Assembly: GCA_905215935.1 (NCBI GenBank)
Contig: CAJMRY010000007.1
Span: 15,520-79,519 of the forward strand
DNA: 64,000 bases
Origin: an uncultured bacterium
Lineage (GTDB): Bacteria; Bacillota; Clostridia; TANB77; CAG-508
Direction: 5' to 3'
Position 1 is the first letter of the stretch; the number at the start of each line of letters is the position of its first letter. Made by a program: the position numbers and the translations under genes. Under the pieces are notes generated by a model. It made no database searches. It saw nothing but the letters and a program-made list of their open reading frames with translations, and was not told where the DNA came from. This document shows, in pieces, positions 8,900 through 18,900 of the stretch.

Positions 8900-9655
8900 C
8901 TATTTCTCTATTTCTCTTTTAAATATATATTTTTCTGTGTCAGTTATTTCATATGTACTTGTTCCTTCTTGTAATATATCTCCACATGGCAAACTTAAGT
9001 TTATGTTGCTTCTATAACTTTTATTTTTTACTTTTATAACTATATCAAAAGAAACAGAAAAATCAAAATCTTCTTTTTCTTTTCCTAGTTTTTTTATTAA
9101 TGACCCATCATGTTTAATTGTATCATCATCATTTGATTCATATACTCCAATTCCATTATTTACAAAGCTCATTAAAATATTTCCGCCTTGATTTCCAATT
9201 TCTAGTGTTTTTTCATTATTGGTATTTGAACCAATATATTCTAATTTATCTGTTATTATATATTCATCTTTATATTGATATATTCTGCCATCAGAACTAT
9301 TAGGCATATATGCTTTTATTTCACCTACTTTAGGGGCATTTTCTATTTTAATATTCTCTATTTTTACACTTTCTATAATATCTTCTTTATCATAATTTTC
9401 ATTTTTTGATATCGTAAAATATAAATCATTATTTTGTAATATATTTAGTTTCCACTTTGCATTATTTTCATTTCGTGAATCTTCTATTCCCTCTGCTGTA
9501 CTAATTATTGTAATCTTAGAAAGTTTAAAAGGCATATTTTTTTCCCCTTCTACATTATATTTCATAATAATTATAACAACAATAACTAATATAACAGTTA
9601 GTAATACTATACTTAAACTTGCTTTTATTGTTTTTCTTATATTATCTTCTTTCAA
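8900..9655 (-). CDS. Membrane-anchored protein of unknown function
   Basis: About 251 aa. A single transmembrane segment lies near residues 12-32 (SIVLLTVILVIVVIIIM). A large outer domain follows, predicted mostly beta, with no cysteine pair or catalytic motif I recognise. TTG at 9653-9655 is placed seven bases after GGAGG and is preferred to the ATG at 9661, which touches the ribosome binding site. It stands between tadA and SRP RNA on the same strand as tadA. The topology suggests an extracytoplasmic, perhaps envelope-associated, role; nothing more can be supported. Confidence 0.8.
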   Translation of the reverse strand: MKEDNIRKTIKASLSIVLLTVILVIVVIIIMKYNVEGEKNMPFKLSKITIISTAEGIEDSRNENNAKWKLNILQNNDLYFTISKNENYDKEDIIESVKIENIKIENAPKVGEIKAYMPNSSDGRIYQYKDEYIITDKLEYIGSNTNNEKTLEIGNQGGNILMSFVNNGIGVYESNDDDTIKHDGSLIKKLGKEKEDFDFSVSFDIVIKVKNKSYRSNINLSLPCGDILQEGTSTYEITDTEKYIFKREIEK

Positions 9656-9731
9656 ACACATACCTCCATTTATAAATTAATTATTTATTTTTTATTACTA
9701 AATAATATTTATATATGAACAAAATAAAATA

Positions 9732-10187
9732 TCATTTCTTCTTTTTTCTTAATTCTTTAAAAAAAGATTTTAATATCTGCTCACATTCTTGCCTCATTAT
9801 TCCTGTTTGTATATCTACCTTATGATTACATGGATAGTCTTCTAGTAAGTTTAAAATCGATCCACATGCTCCTGTTTTATAGTCCATAGCACCAATATAT
9901 ACTTTTTTTATTCTAGATTGTATTAATGCTCCTGCACACATACTACATGGTTCTAATGTAACATACATTTCACAATCCGTTAATCTCCATGAATTTAACT
10001 TTTTGCTTGCTTTTTTTATTGCAAGAATTTCCGCATGGTTAATTGTGTCTTGTTTAGTTTCTTTTAAATTGTGCGCTCTGGCAATAATCTTTCCATTTTT
10101 AACTATAACTGCTCCTACAGGAATTTCTGCTTTATCATATGCTTTCTTAGCTTCTTTTAAAGCCTGTTTCATATAATTTTCTTCCAC
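9732..10187 (-). CDS. tadA: tRNA-specific adenosine deaminase
   Basis: Converts A34 to inosine in tRNA-Arg(ACG), letting that tRNA read CGU, CGC and CGA but not CGG. The zinc site motifs are visible: HAEILAIKKAS and PCSMCAGALIQSRI. The GTG at 10185-10187, six bases after AAGGAG, is the best start (VEENYMKQAL), giving about 151 aa; the ATG at 10205 overlaps the ribosome binding site. Its presumed substrate, tRNA-Arg(ACG), is 1.5 kb away on the other strand, which is notable given the abnormal status of CGG in this window. Confidence 0.95.
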   Translation of the reverse strand: MEENYMKQALKEAKKAYDKAEIPVGAVIVKNGKIIARAHNLKETKQDTINHAEILAIKKASKKLNSWRLTDCEMYVTLEPCSMCAGALIQSRIKKVYIGAMDYKTGACGSILNLLEDYPCNHKVDIQTGIMRQECEQILKSFFKELRKKKK

Positions 10188-10321
10188 AAAATTCTCCTTA
10201 TACATTTTTAGTACTTTTTTATATAAAAAGCGATTCTATATAATTTTGTATAGTCCTATGTAGGCTAAAAAAGATGTAGAATCGCGTTTTATATTGATAT
10301 CCTAAATTAATTTATTTATTC

Positions 10322-10398
10322 TGGTGTGCGAGACAGGAATCGAACCTGCGACCTGCAGTTTAGGAAACTGTCGCTCTATCCTACTGAGCTACACGCAC
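10322..10398 (-). tRNA. tRNA-Arg (anticodon CCU)
   Basis: A full cloverleaf of 77 nt with encoded CCA: D-arm GCTC...GAGC, anticodon loop TTCCTAA (anticodon CCT), T-arm GCAGG TTCGATT CCTGT. It reads AGG. The acceptor has one T-T mismatch and the anticodon stem an A-C pair at its outer end, so it is slightly irregular. It cannot read CGG by normal pairing. Confidence 0.92.
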
Positions 10399-10589
10399 AT
10401 ATATTATGTATTATATCATAAAAAAAATTTTTTTCAATGTCAAAAATATAAATATCATAATAAAAATTTAATTATAATTTAATCTTTATATTAATTTTGT
10501 ACCAATCCTAAATTTTCACTAATTATAAATAAAAACAAGTCTATATAACAACAAAAATCCTTTTATTCTGTTATAAACAACTTATATAA

Positions 10590-10618
10590 TTTACTATTTA
10601 ATATATTTATGCTATAAT
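10590..10618 (+). promoter_or_regulatory. Promoter of the TtcA-like gene
   Basis: TTTACT (10590-10595), a 17-base spacer and a perfect TATAAT (10613-10618), 32 bases before the ATG. This is a sigma-A type promoter by sequence. Confidence 0.6.
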
Positions 10619-10649
10619 TACTTTTGAATATATAAACAGAGGTGAATTT

Positions 10650-11363
10650 ATGCAAAAAATTTTAGGATATATGAGAAAAGCAATTGAAGATTATAATATG
10701 ATCGAAAATGGGGATAAAATAGCTGTTGGATTATCTGGAGGAAAAGATTCAACAACATTGCTTCTTGGACTTAAGAACCTCCAAAGATTTTATCCTAAAA
10801 ATTTTGAAATATTGGCAATAAGTATAAATCCTGGCTTTGATAACTTTGATGTAACTCCCCTTGCAAATTTATGCACAGAATTAAACATTAAATTTATAGA
10901 AGAAAAAGCACATATAAAAGAAATTGTTTTTGATATAAGAAATGAGAAAAACCCATGTTCATTATGTGCAAATTTAAGAAGAGGTATTTTAAATAGTGTT
11001 GCAATTAGAGAAGGTTGTAATAAAATTGCTCTAGGGCATAACGAAGATGACGTTTTAGAAACATTTTTTCTTAATCTACTTTATGGTGGTTCTATTAATA
11101 CTTTTGCACCTACAAGTTATATGGACAGGTCTAAAATAACTCTAATTAGACCTCTAATTTATGCACCAGAAAAATATATTAAAAATTTTGTTAAAAGAAA
11201 TAATATCCCTATTATGCCTAAAGTTTGCCCAATAGATGGAGTATCAAAACGTGAGGATATGAAAAAAATAATTTTAGATTTTCAAAAAGATATACCTACA
11301 ATTAGAGCTAATTTATATGGGGCCATAAAAAGAAGTAATATCAAGGGATGGAAAAAGAATTAG
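10650..11363 (+). CDS. TtcA-like tRNA 2-thiocytidine synthase (PP-loop ATPase)
   Basis: A 237-aa PP-loop ATPase: GLSGGKDSTTLLLGL near residues 28-42, then a CSLC pair (about 109-112) and the C-terminal region with MPKVCPIDG. This is the layout of TtcA, which thiolates C32 of several arginine and serine tRNAs using an iron-sulfur cluster. RBS AGAGGTG fits the ATG. It sits between the two arginine tRNA genes; tRNA-Arg(ACG) here does have C at position 32. A TtuA- or TilS-type role cannot be fully excluded, but the CxxC spacing favours TtcA/TtuA over TilS. Confidence 0.85.
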   Translation: MQKILGYMRKAIEDYNMIENGDKIAVGLSGGKDSTTLLLGLKNLQRFYPKNFEILAISINPGFDNFDVTPLANLCTELNIKFIEEKAHIKEIVFDIRNEKNPCSLCANLRRGILNSVAIREGCNKIALGHNEDDVLETFFLNLLYGGSINTFAPTSYMDRSKITLIRPLIYAPEKYIKNFVKRNNIPIMPKVCPIDGVSKREDMKKIILDFQKDIPTIRANLYGAIKRSNIKGWKKN

Positions 11364-11416
11364 ATAATTTACTATATAATTTCAAATTTATATATAAAAT
11401 TTTGTGTCAATAATTT

Positions 11417-11443
11417 AAGGAGCTTTTTATAAGCTCCTTTTTT
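11417..11443 (+). terminator. Rho-independent terminator of the TtcA-like gene
   Basis: AAGGAGCTT (11417-11425) and AAGCTCCTT (11431-11439) form a nine-pair stem followed by a T-run. Confidence 0.88.
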
Positions 11444-11444
11444 A

Positions 11445-11520
11445 TGGTCGAGGTGACAGGGATCGAACCTGCGACCTCATGGTCCCAAACCACGCGCGCT
11501 ACCAACTGCGCTACACCTCG
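11445..11520 (-). tRNA. tRNA-Pro (anticodon UGG)
   Basis: 76 nt including CCA. Acceptor CGAGGTG/CACCTCG, anticodon stem CGTGG/CCATG with loop TTTGGGA giving anticodon TGG, T-arm GCAGG/CCTGT. Confidence 0.95.
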
Positions 11521-11610
11521 ATATAATGTTAATGACTTATATAATATAACATATTAAAAAGGATTTTTCAAGTACTTTTTTAATATTTTTTAAAAACTTG
11601 TGATTAATAC

Positions 11611-11639
11611 TTGAATATTTATGAAAGAACGGTTATAAT
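11611..11639 (+). promoter_or_regulatory. Promoter of tRNA-Arg(ACG)
   Basis: TTGAAT (11611-11616), a 17-base spacer and TATAAT (11634-11639), 20 bases before the tRNA 5' end. Confidence 0.75.
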
Positions 11640-11658
11640 ATACTTTAGTATTTCTTAT

Positions 11659-11735
<77 letters not shown>

Positions 11736-11741
11736 GAAATC

Positions 11742-11780
11742 AAATTGTTATATCAATATATGATATAACAATTTTTTTAT
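11742..11780 (+). terminator. Terminator of tRNA-Arg(ACG)
   Basis: AAATTGTTATATCA (11742-11755) pairs with TGATATAACAATTT (11761-11774), followed by a T-run. Confidence 0.85.
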
Positions 11781-11910
11781 ATTTTAATTAAAATTATTAT
11801 ATACATATAATAATTTATATGCTAAAATTTATATATTCTTTTGACTTGATATTTGTAAATATAAAAAGTTTATGTATAAGTTGCTAAAATTAATTAAAAA
11901 GGAGAAAATC

Positions 11911-12324
11911 ATGAAATACAATACAATCATTTTAGTTGATGAAAACCAAGAAAACAAAGCCATTTTTATGGAAAAATTAAAAAAACGAGTAAAAACTTCC
12001 TATACAAAACTAGAAGTACTACTTCAATCAATACTGCAAACTTATCCAGAGGAATACAACGAAAATAGACAAGAAAAGCTTTATATATTCCTAAAAGAAT
12101 TTCTAAAAAATTTAAGTAGTAAAGAAGAAATGTATTTAATAGATGTTGATAATCTTTTAGTAAAAAATGCAATTAAATTAACACAAGAAAATGAAAATAT
12201 AATAATTGTCTACCCAAAAAGAATTGAAGAACATGAACAAATAAAAGCAATCAATATTCAAAATATTGAAGAAATTGAAAATTTTATTAATGAAATAGTA
12301 AAGAGGAAAGAATGTCATGGATAA
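11911..12324 (+). CDS. Unknown protein coupled to a P-loop kinase-like gene
   Basis: 137 aa from the ATG at 11911 (AAGGAG before it; an upstream ATG lacks one). It begins KYNTIILVDENQENKAIF and has a second strand-like segment, NENIIIVYPKRIEEH, near the C-terminus, which suggests an alpha/beta fold. No P-loop or known motif is seen. It overlaps the next gene by eight bases, so the two are translationally coupled and probably act together. Function unknown. Confidence 0.75.
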   Translation: MKYNTIILVDENQENKAIFMEKLKKRVKTSYTKLEVLLQSILQTYPEEYNENRQEKLYIFLKEFLKNLSSKEEMYLIDVDNLLVKNAIKLTQENENIIIVYPKRIEEHEQIKAINIQNIEEIENFINEIVKRKECHG

Positions 12325-12928
12325 TGTAAATAATTTAAAAAATATATATTTGGTTGGTGTTTCAAGGTGTGGTAAAACTCATACAGCATCTAAGTTACAA
12401 GAAAAATACGGCTATACCCATATTATAATGGATGCAGTTATTGAGACAATGAGTCAAGTAGAGCCACAATTAGGAATTAGACATGGAAATTTAGAAAGTG
12501 ATGCTTTTAAAAGATTTTTAAAAGCATATAGTAAAAATCTGTTTAAATATACAAAACACAATATTATAGATTTAGAAGTATTATCCCCAAGTTTTGCAAA
12601 AGAACTAATAAATGATGATGAATCCATAGTAATTTACATGGGATATCCAAGCATTACACCTGAAGAAAAAATGGCACAAATGAGAAAATATGATACAAGA
12701 TTTGATTGGACTAAAAACTTATCAGATGAAAAATTGATTGAGTGGCTAACCACTAATATAGAGAAAAGTAAAAGGATTCAATCAGAGGCAAAAGAACATG
12801 GCTTTACTTTTATTGATACAAGCTTTAATAGAGAAAGCGTTATTGAAGAATGTATTAATCAGCTCTTTAAAAGTGGAAAGTTAGATAGAACAAAGGAAAG
12901 TTATGATAGATATGATAGAACATTATAA
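12317..12928 (+). CDS. P-loop kinase-like protein (AAA/adenylate-kinase type fold)
   Basis: 203 aa. A clear Walker A, GVSRCGKTHTASKL, lies near residues 14-27, followed by HIIMDAVIE, which resembles the second strand of nucleoside-monophosphate kinase folds. The rest is helical with FTFIDTSFNRE near the end, like the closing strand of such kinases. The substrate is not readable. It overlaps the preceding gene by eight bases; the pair ends in a strong two-way terminator. A small-molecule kinase or an ATPase with regulatory function are both possible. Confidence 0.78.
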   Translation: MDNVNNLKNIYLVGVSRCGKTHTASKLQEKYGYTHIIMDAVIETMSQVEPQLGIRHGNLESDAFKRFLKAYSKNLFKYTKHNIIDLEVLSPSFAKELINDDESIVIYMGYPSITPEEKMAQMRKYDTRFDWTKNLSDEKLIEWLTTNIEKSKRIQSEAKEHGFTFIDTSFNRESVIEECINQLFKSGKLDRTKESYDRYDRTL

Positions 12929-12984
12929 AAAAATATCTAATATAATAACAAATAAATTATAAATTTACTTGCACTTTTCTTCAA

Positions 12985-13030
12985 AAAAAACTAATAGAGT
13001 ATAAATATGTTTTTACTCTATTAGTTTTTT
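12985..13030. terminator. Bidirectional terminator
   Basis: AAAAAACTAATAGAGTA (12985-13001) pairs with TACTCTATTAGTTTTTT (13014-13030). It separates the plus-strand P-loop pair from the convergent FAD/Rieske gene. Confidence 0.9.
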
Positions 13031-13069
13031 AATTTATATTGTATTAACCATAATCTATATATTTTTATT

Positions 13070-14582
13070 TTAATAATTTTCTATTTTCCAACTTTCTAAA
13101 TTTTTAATACTTGGTGAATAAACCGAATTTCCTTTATAATCAAATCTAGAACCATGACAAGGACAATCCCATGTTTTGGCTAAATTATTAAAGCTAAGTT
13201 CACACCCAAGATGTGAACATATTGGTTTTACAGCATACAATTCTCCTTGTTTATCTTTATAAATTCCAACTTTTTTTCCATCTATTTCTATTATTTTTGC
13301 GTCTTCTTTATTAATATCACTAATTTTATCCTTTGGTATTTTTATTTTATTTATTACTAATGAATTTGCTGTTTCTTTTAACATATTTTCCACTTCTTTT
13401 ATATTTTTTATAGGTTCCATTCTTGTTGCTTTAAATATTGATTCATATTTATTATCTATATTTAATATTTTATCTTTTATAATATTTGCCGCTATATTAG
13501 ATGTTGTTATTCCCCATTTCTTATATCCTGTCGCAACATATACATTTGGCATAAATTTTGAAAACTCCCCAATATATGGTATTTTATCTAGAGTAATACA
13601 GTCCTCTGTATGCCATTTATATTTGACTCTGCAATCTGGATACATATTTCTTGCAACTTGCTCTAAATCTTTATATGCATTTGATAAATCAATTTTTGCA
13701 CCTGTTTTGTGATCGCAGCCAGCTATTAATAATAATCTTTTATCTCCATCTTTTATGTTCCTAAAAGATCTTGTTGGAATCTCACTATTAATATACATTC
13801 CATTAAAAATGTCTTTATTAGTTTCTATGGCAATAGCATATGACATTGATTGATACATCTTTAAAAAGTAAAAACCTGGTGAATTAATTATTGGGTAATG
13901 TGATGCTATCATTACATATTTAGATTTTACACATACATTATTGCAATATGTTAAATAACCGTCAGAATCTTTTTTCAAATCATATACTTTAGAATATTCA
14001 AAAATATTTCCTCCATTATTTTCTATGCAATTTGCTAACCCTATTAAAAATTTTCTAGCATTAAATTGCGCCTGTTTTTTTAATTTTATTGCACCTAAAA
14101 TTTCAAATGGCAATTCAGTTTTATCTACAAATTCACAATCAATCCCTAATTCTTTTAAAACTTGAACTTCTTTTTCTATTTTTTTAATTTCTTCTAGCTT
14201 TTGCGTATAGATATATGAATCTTGATATTCAAAATCACATTCTATTTGCTCAATGTCAATTATATTCTTTATATTTTCAATAGCTTTTTCATTTGCTTCT
14301 AAATATTTTTTTGCAAATTCTGTTCCTTCTGACTGCACTAAATATTCATAAAACAGACCATGCCCGACTAGTTATTTTTCCTGTAGTATTACCTGTAGTA
14401 CTTTTACCAATTTGATTTTTTTCAAGTATAGTAACCTTAATACCACATTTAACTAGCTCATATGCTACACTAATCCCAGTTAGTCCTCCACCTATTATAC
14501 ATACATCAGTTTTTATTTCATTTTTTAACTTAGGATACTCCTTTTCAATATTTTTAGTAGACTCTATCCAATATGAATTCAA
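13070..14582 (-). CDS. FAD-dependent oxidoreductase with C-terminal Rieske domain, read through a CGG +1 frameshift
   Basis: N-terminal DAO-type FAD fold with IIGGGLTGISVAYEL and the second glycine-rich/TTG motif, then a Rieske [2Fe-2S] domain with CSHLGCEL (about 50 residues from the end) and CPCHGSRFD. Such DAO-Rieske fusions (YhfW-like) are redox enzymes whose substrates are not established. Frame one ends after KITS at CGG (14364-14366). Skipping C gives GHGLFYEYLVQSEG and the second frame to TAA at 13070. About 503 aa in total. Homologues I recall often have Gln rather than Gly at the shifted position, so the inserted residue here is less certain. The TTG start lies nine bases after GGAGG. 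htrA is 20 bases upstream, so they may be co-transcribed. Confidence 0.85.
14364..14366 (-). other. In-frame CGG +1 frameshift site in the FAD/Rieske gene
   Basis: Frame zero reads ATA ACT AGT CGG GCA TGG and soon meets TGA. Skipping C gives AGT GGG CAT GGT, restoring the DAO fold. 72 whole codons precede it from the TTG start. Confidence 0.85.
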
Positions 14583-14601
14583 ATTAATATTCCTCCTTTT
14601 A

Positions 14602-15708
14602 TTATTTTTTACTTAATTTTATTTTTATTGTTAAATTACTTTTATTTCTTAAAACATCTAAACTAACTTCATCTCCCGGATTTTTTGTATAAATATATTC
14701 TCTTAAATCACACATATTTATTAATTCTATTCCATCTATTTTTGTAATGATATCTCCTACTTTCAAATCTGTTCTTTTGGCTGGAGAATCTTCAGATATC
14801 TGTTCAACATATATTCCATTTTGAAATTCTATATTGGGCTCAATATATGAAATAATATTTTTATCATATGCAAATATACCTATACCTGCCTCATCAAATT
14901 TTCCTTCTGTGATAAGTCTTTCTATAATTGGTTTAACACAATTAATTGGAACTGCAAATCCTATACCTTCGGCAGAAGTAATCTTAATAGAATTAATACC
15001 AATTACCTCTCCTGCTGAATTTATAAGAGGTCCCCCACTATTTCCCGGATTAATTCCTGCATCTGTTTGAATTAAATTATTCATATAACTAGTTTTATTA
15101 TCTTCTTCAATTTTTATTGTTCTATTTAGAGCACTAATTATTCCTGATGTTACAGTTCTTTGAAATTCATATCCTATAGGATTACCTATTGCATATACAG
15201 TTTGTCCTACTTTTATTTGTCTAGAATCTCCCAAACTTGCATATGTTAATCCTCTCATTGGAATTTTTATTATTGATAAATCTAAACTAGAATCTGACCA
15301 AATTACATTTGCATTATGTGTTGTTCCATTTTCTAGTGTGACATAACATTTACTATATTTTTCACCAGATACATGCTCATTTGTTAAAATGTATCCATCT
15401 TCAGAAACTATAACTCCACTCCCTAGTCCCAATTTAGCAGCTCCATCTTTCAAAAAAATGGTATTTCCCTTATCTTTAATTTTTGAAATTCCTACAACAG
15501 AAGAATTGGTGTGATCTAATACCTCTGTTATATCCTTTTCATCATTTAGAATAATCTCATTTGATGTCTTATCAACTAATGCTTCATTTTCATATGTATT
15601 TATATCTATGTTTGCATAAATTCTATATATTCCTATTATTACTGTAAGCAAAATTGTAATTGCAATAATAGTAATTACAATTTTTTTTCCTTTCTTATTT
15701 TTATACAT
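14602..15708 (-). CDS. HtrA/DegP-family serine protease, membrane anchored
   Basis: 368 aa. One N-terminal transmembrane segment (about 8-28) places the protease outside the membrane. The trypsin-like triad is visible: His in LTNEHVSG, Asp in SSLDLSIIK, Ser in INPGNSGGPL. A PDZ domain follows (SPAKRTDLKVGDIITKIDG). The family degrades or refolds misfolded envelope proteins and is usually stress-induced; no regulatory site is evident. Start ATG 15708 has GGAGGAAGG before it. It lies upstream of the FAD/Rieske gene on the same strand. Confidence 0.95.
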   Translation of the reverse strand: MYKNKKGKKIVITIIAITILLTVIIGIYRIYANIDINTYENEALVDKTSNEIILNDEKDITEVLDHTNSSVVGISKIKDKGNTIFLKDGAAKLGLGSGVIVSEDGYILTNEHVSGEKYSKCYVTLENGTTHNANVIWSDSSLDLSIIKIPMRGLTYASLGDSRQIKVGQTVYAIGNPIGYEFQRTVTSGIISALNRTIKIEEDNKTSYMNNLIQTDAGINPGNSGGPLINSAGEVIGINSIKITSAEGIGFAVPINCVKPIIERLITEGKFDEAGIGIFAYDKNIISYIEPNIEFQNGIYVEQISEDSPAKRTDLKVGDIITKIDGIELINMCDLREYIYTKNPGDEVSLDVLRNKSNLTIKIKLSKK

Positions 15709-15951
15709 ACCTTCCTCCTCATTTAAATTATATATTACTAATTTACCCCTTAATTTTATTTTCTAAACAACTTATTTTAATATATTTTAAAATAATTCCA
15801 CTATATATTTTATATTAATCTTTATATAATAAATATAATTGATTCATTTATAATTTTTGAATCTATTACTTTTATTATAATTTTAATAGATTTAATATTG
15901 CTTTTTTTTATTGTTAATATATAATATAAAAAAAACATATAGGTGATATTT

Positions 15952-18900
15952 ATGTTAGAACAAGATTTACTTGAATTAACAGCTTCGCAAAAATCAATAT
16001 GGTCACAAGAACAATTCTATAAAAATACCTCTATAAATAATATTGGTGGAACAATAATAATCAAACAAAAAATAAATTTTGAATTGTTAGAAACGGCTAT
16101 TAATAAGTTTGTTGAGCTAAATGATAGCTTTAATATTAAATTGTCTTTTGATAATAATGGTTCAATAAAACAATTTTTTTCAAATTACACTGTTCAAAAA
16201 ATAAACTTAATTAATTTAAATTCATATAATGATCTAATAAAAAAAGAAAAAGAATTAATTGATAATTCATTTTCTTTATTAAACACCCCTTTATATAAAT
16301 TTATAATGTTTAAATTTCCTGATGAAACTGGTGGAATTATTTTGATTGCACACCATATAATTATTGATGGTTTTGCATGTAATTTTGCAGCCAATAAAAT
16401 AGCCTATATATATTCTTGTTTATTAAATAAACAAGAAATATCAGCATCTTTTTATTCTTATAAAAATTATGTATTATCTGAATCAGAATATATTAATAGT
16501 TCAAAATTTAATAAAGATAAAAAATATTGGAATAAACTGTTTGAAAATATACCTGAAACAGTTTCATTATCAACATCTACAAATATTACTATTGGCACTA
16601 CCGAAAATATAAGTTCTTCTAGAGAAACTTTTACGTTAAAAAAAGATTTATTAGAGGAAATTAATAATATTTGTAATTCATATAAAATAAGTAAATATAA
16701 CTTTTTTATGGCTATATATTCTATATATATTGGAAAAGTTAATGATATAAATGATTTTGTGATAGGCACACCTATCCTTAATAGAACAAATTTCAAAGAG
16801 AAAAATACAACTGGTATGTTTATTAATACCATTCCTTTTCGATGCACATTTAATTCTAATATGACATTTAATGAGTATTTAAATAATATATATATACAAT
16901 CATTAAATATGTTACGTCATCAAAAATATTCATATGAATATATATTGGATGAATTAAGAAATAAACAGTCAAACATCCCTACACTATATAATATTTTATT
17001 ATCATATCAAATAGGAAAATCCAGTCCTTCAGAAACAGATTTTGATTATAATGTTAGATGGACACATAGCTCTACTAATTCTGATGAATTAGATATTCAT
17101 CTTTTTGAGTATGATGATACTGATAATTCATTAAATATCGCATATGATTATCAAGATAAAAAATTCACAAAAAAAGATATATTATATTTACATTTAAGAA
17201 TAATGAATATAATAAATCAAATCTTAAAAAATCCCGAAATCAAATTATCCAAAATTGAACTAGTAACAAATGAAGAAAAAGACTTTATATTAAATAAATA
17301 TAATTCCACTTTAAAAATACCAATTACAAAAACAATTATTGAAATGTTCGAAGAACAAGTAGATAAAATTCCATATAATATAGCAATTTCTAAAAATGGA
17401 TATAGTATTAACTATTATAATTTTAATAATTTAATTAATTACACTGCTCATTATTTAAAAAATATGGGTGTTACAGAAAATGATAAAATTTGTTTGTTTT
17501 TTAATAATTCAATAGAATTAATTATTAGCATTTTCTCGGTATTAAAACTTTCTGCATGTTATATACCAATAGATATATCATACCCTAATGACAGAATAAA
17601 TTATATTATAAATAATAGTAATTCAAAATTTATTTTAACTAATTCTAATAATAAAAATAAATTGAATAATTCTTCAAATAAATCTATAATTCTAGATTTA
17701 GAAGATATTATATTACAATCAAAAAATAAAATATTTAATAATTTTGTAAATAAACCAAAATTAGATACAACTGCATATATAATTTATACTTCTGGTTCAA
17801 CAGGAAATCCAAAAGGTGTCGAAATAGCTAATGAAAGTTTATCAAACTATATTCGGATGGGCAAATAAAACATATGTAAAAAATGAAATTACAAATTTTC
17901 CTTTATATTCTTCTATTTCGTTTGACTTAACTATTACATCTGTTTTTACACCACTTGTAACAGGAAATACTTTATACATATATGAAAATGATAATATACA
18001 ATTGTTATTAAAACAAATTATAGAAGATAAAAAAGTACAAATAATTAAACTTACTCCAGCTCATTTATCTTTGCTTCAAGATATTGTATCTGAAACAATA
18101 ATTACTAAATTAATAGTTGGTGGTGATATATTAACACCTGAAACATGTAAAAATATAACTAACATATTTAATAATAATGTTTATATTTTTAATGAATATG
18201 GACCAACTGAAGCCACTGTTGGATGTATGACGTATATTTATCAAAAAGACGATGATAAAAATTATGCATCTGTTCCGATAGGAGCTCCAGCAGATAACAC
18301 TCAAATATTAATATTAAATAATGATCTTAATCTAATTCCATTTGGATATAATGGTCAGCTTTTTATTGGAGGTAAATGTTTAGCAAAAGGATATTTAAGT
18401 ATGCAAGATAAAACAAAAGAAAAATTTATAAATTCTCCTTTTAATAGTGACGAAATTCTTTATTCTAGTGGAGATATTGCAAAATTATTTAATAATGGTA
18501 TTATGGAATATATTGGTAGAAAAGACTTCCAGGTAAAAATTAATGGATATAGAATTGAAACTGGAGAAATTCAATCTAAAATTCTAAATTATAATAATAT
18601 AAAGGAATGTTTTGTTGATGTGATAAATATGGATAATTCAAAAATATTATGTGCATATTTGGTTTCCGAAACAGATATAGATGTAAATGATTTAAAGAAT
18701 TTTATTATGATTTTTTTACCTAAATATATGATTCCAAAATACTTCATAAGAATCAATCAAATTCCTTTAACTGTTAATGGAAAAGTAAATAAATCATTAT
18801 TACCATTACCTCAGAAAAATATAACTAATGAATATATTTATCCTTGTAATGAATTAGAACAATTATTATATGATATATTTATTAAAACATTAAAAATAGA

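Noticed and set aside
14602..15070. Plus-strand open frames opposite htrA, gyrA, pyrC and other genes
   Set aside because: They are antisense shadows: low-complexity Ser/Leu/Phe-rich translations without ribosome binding sites, lying wholly inside well-supported genes.
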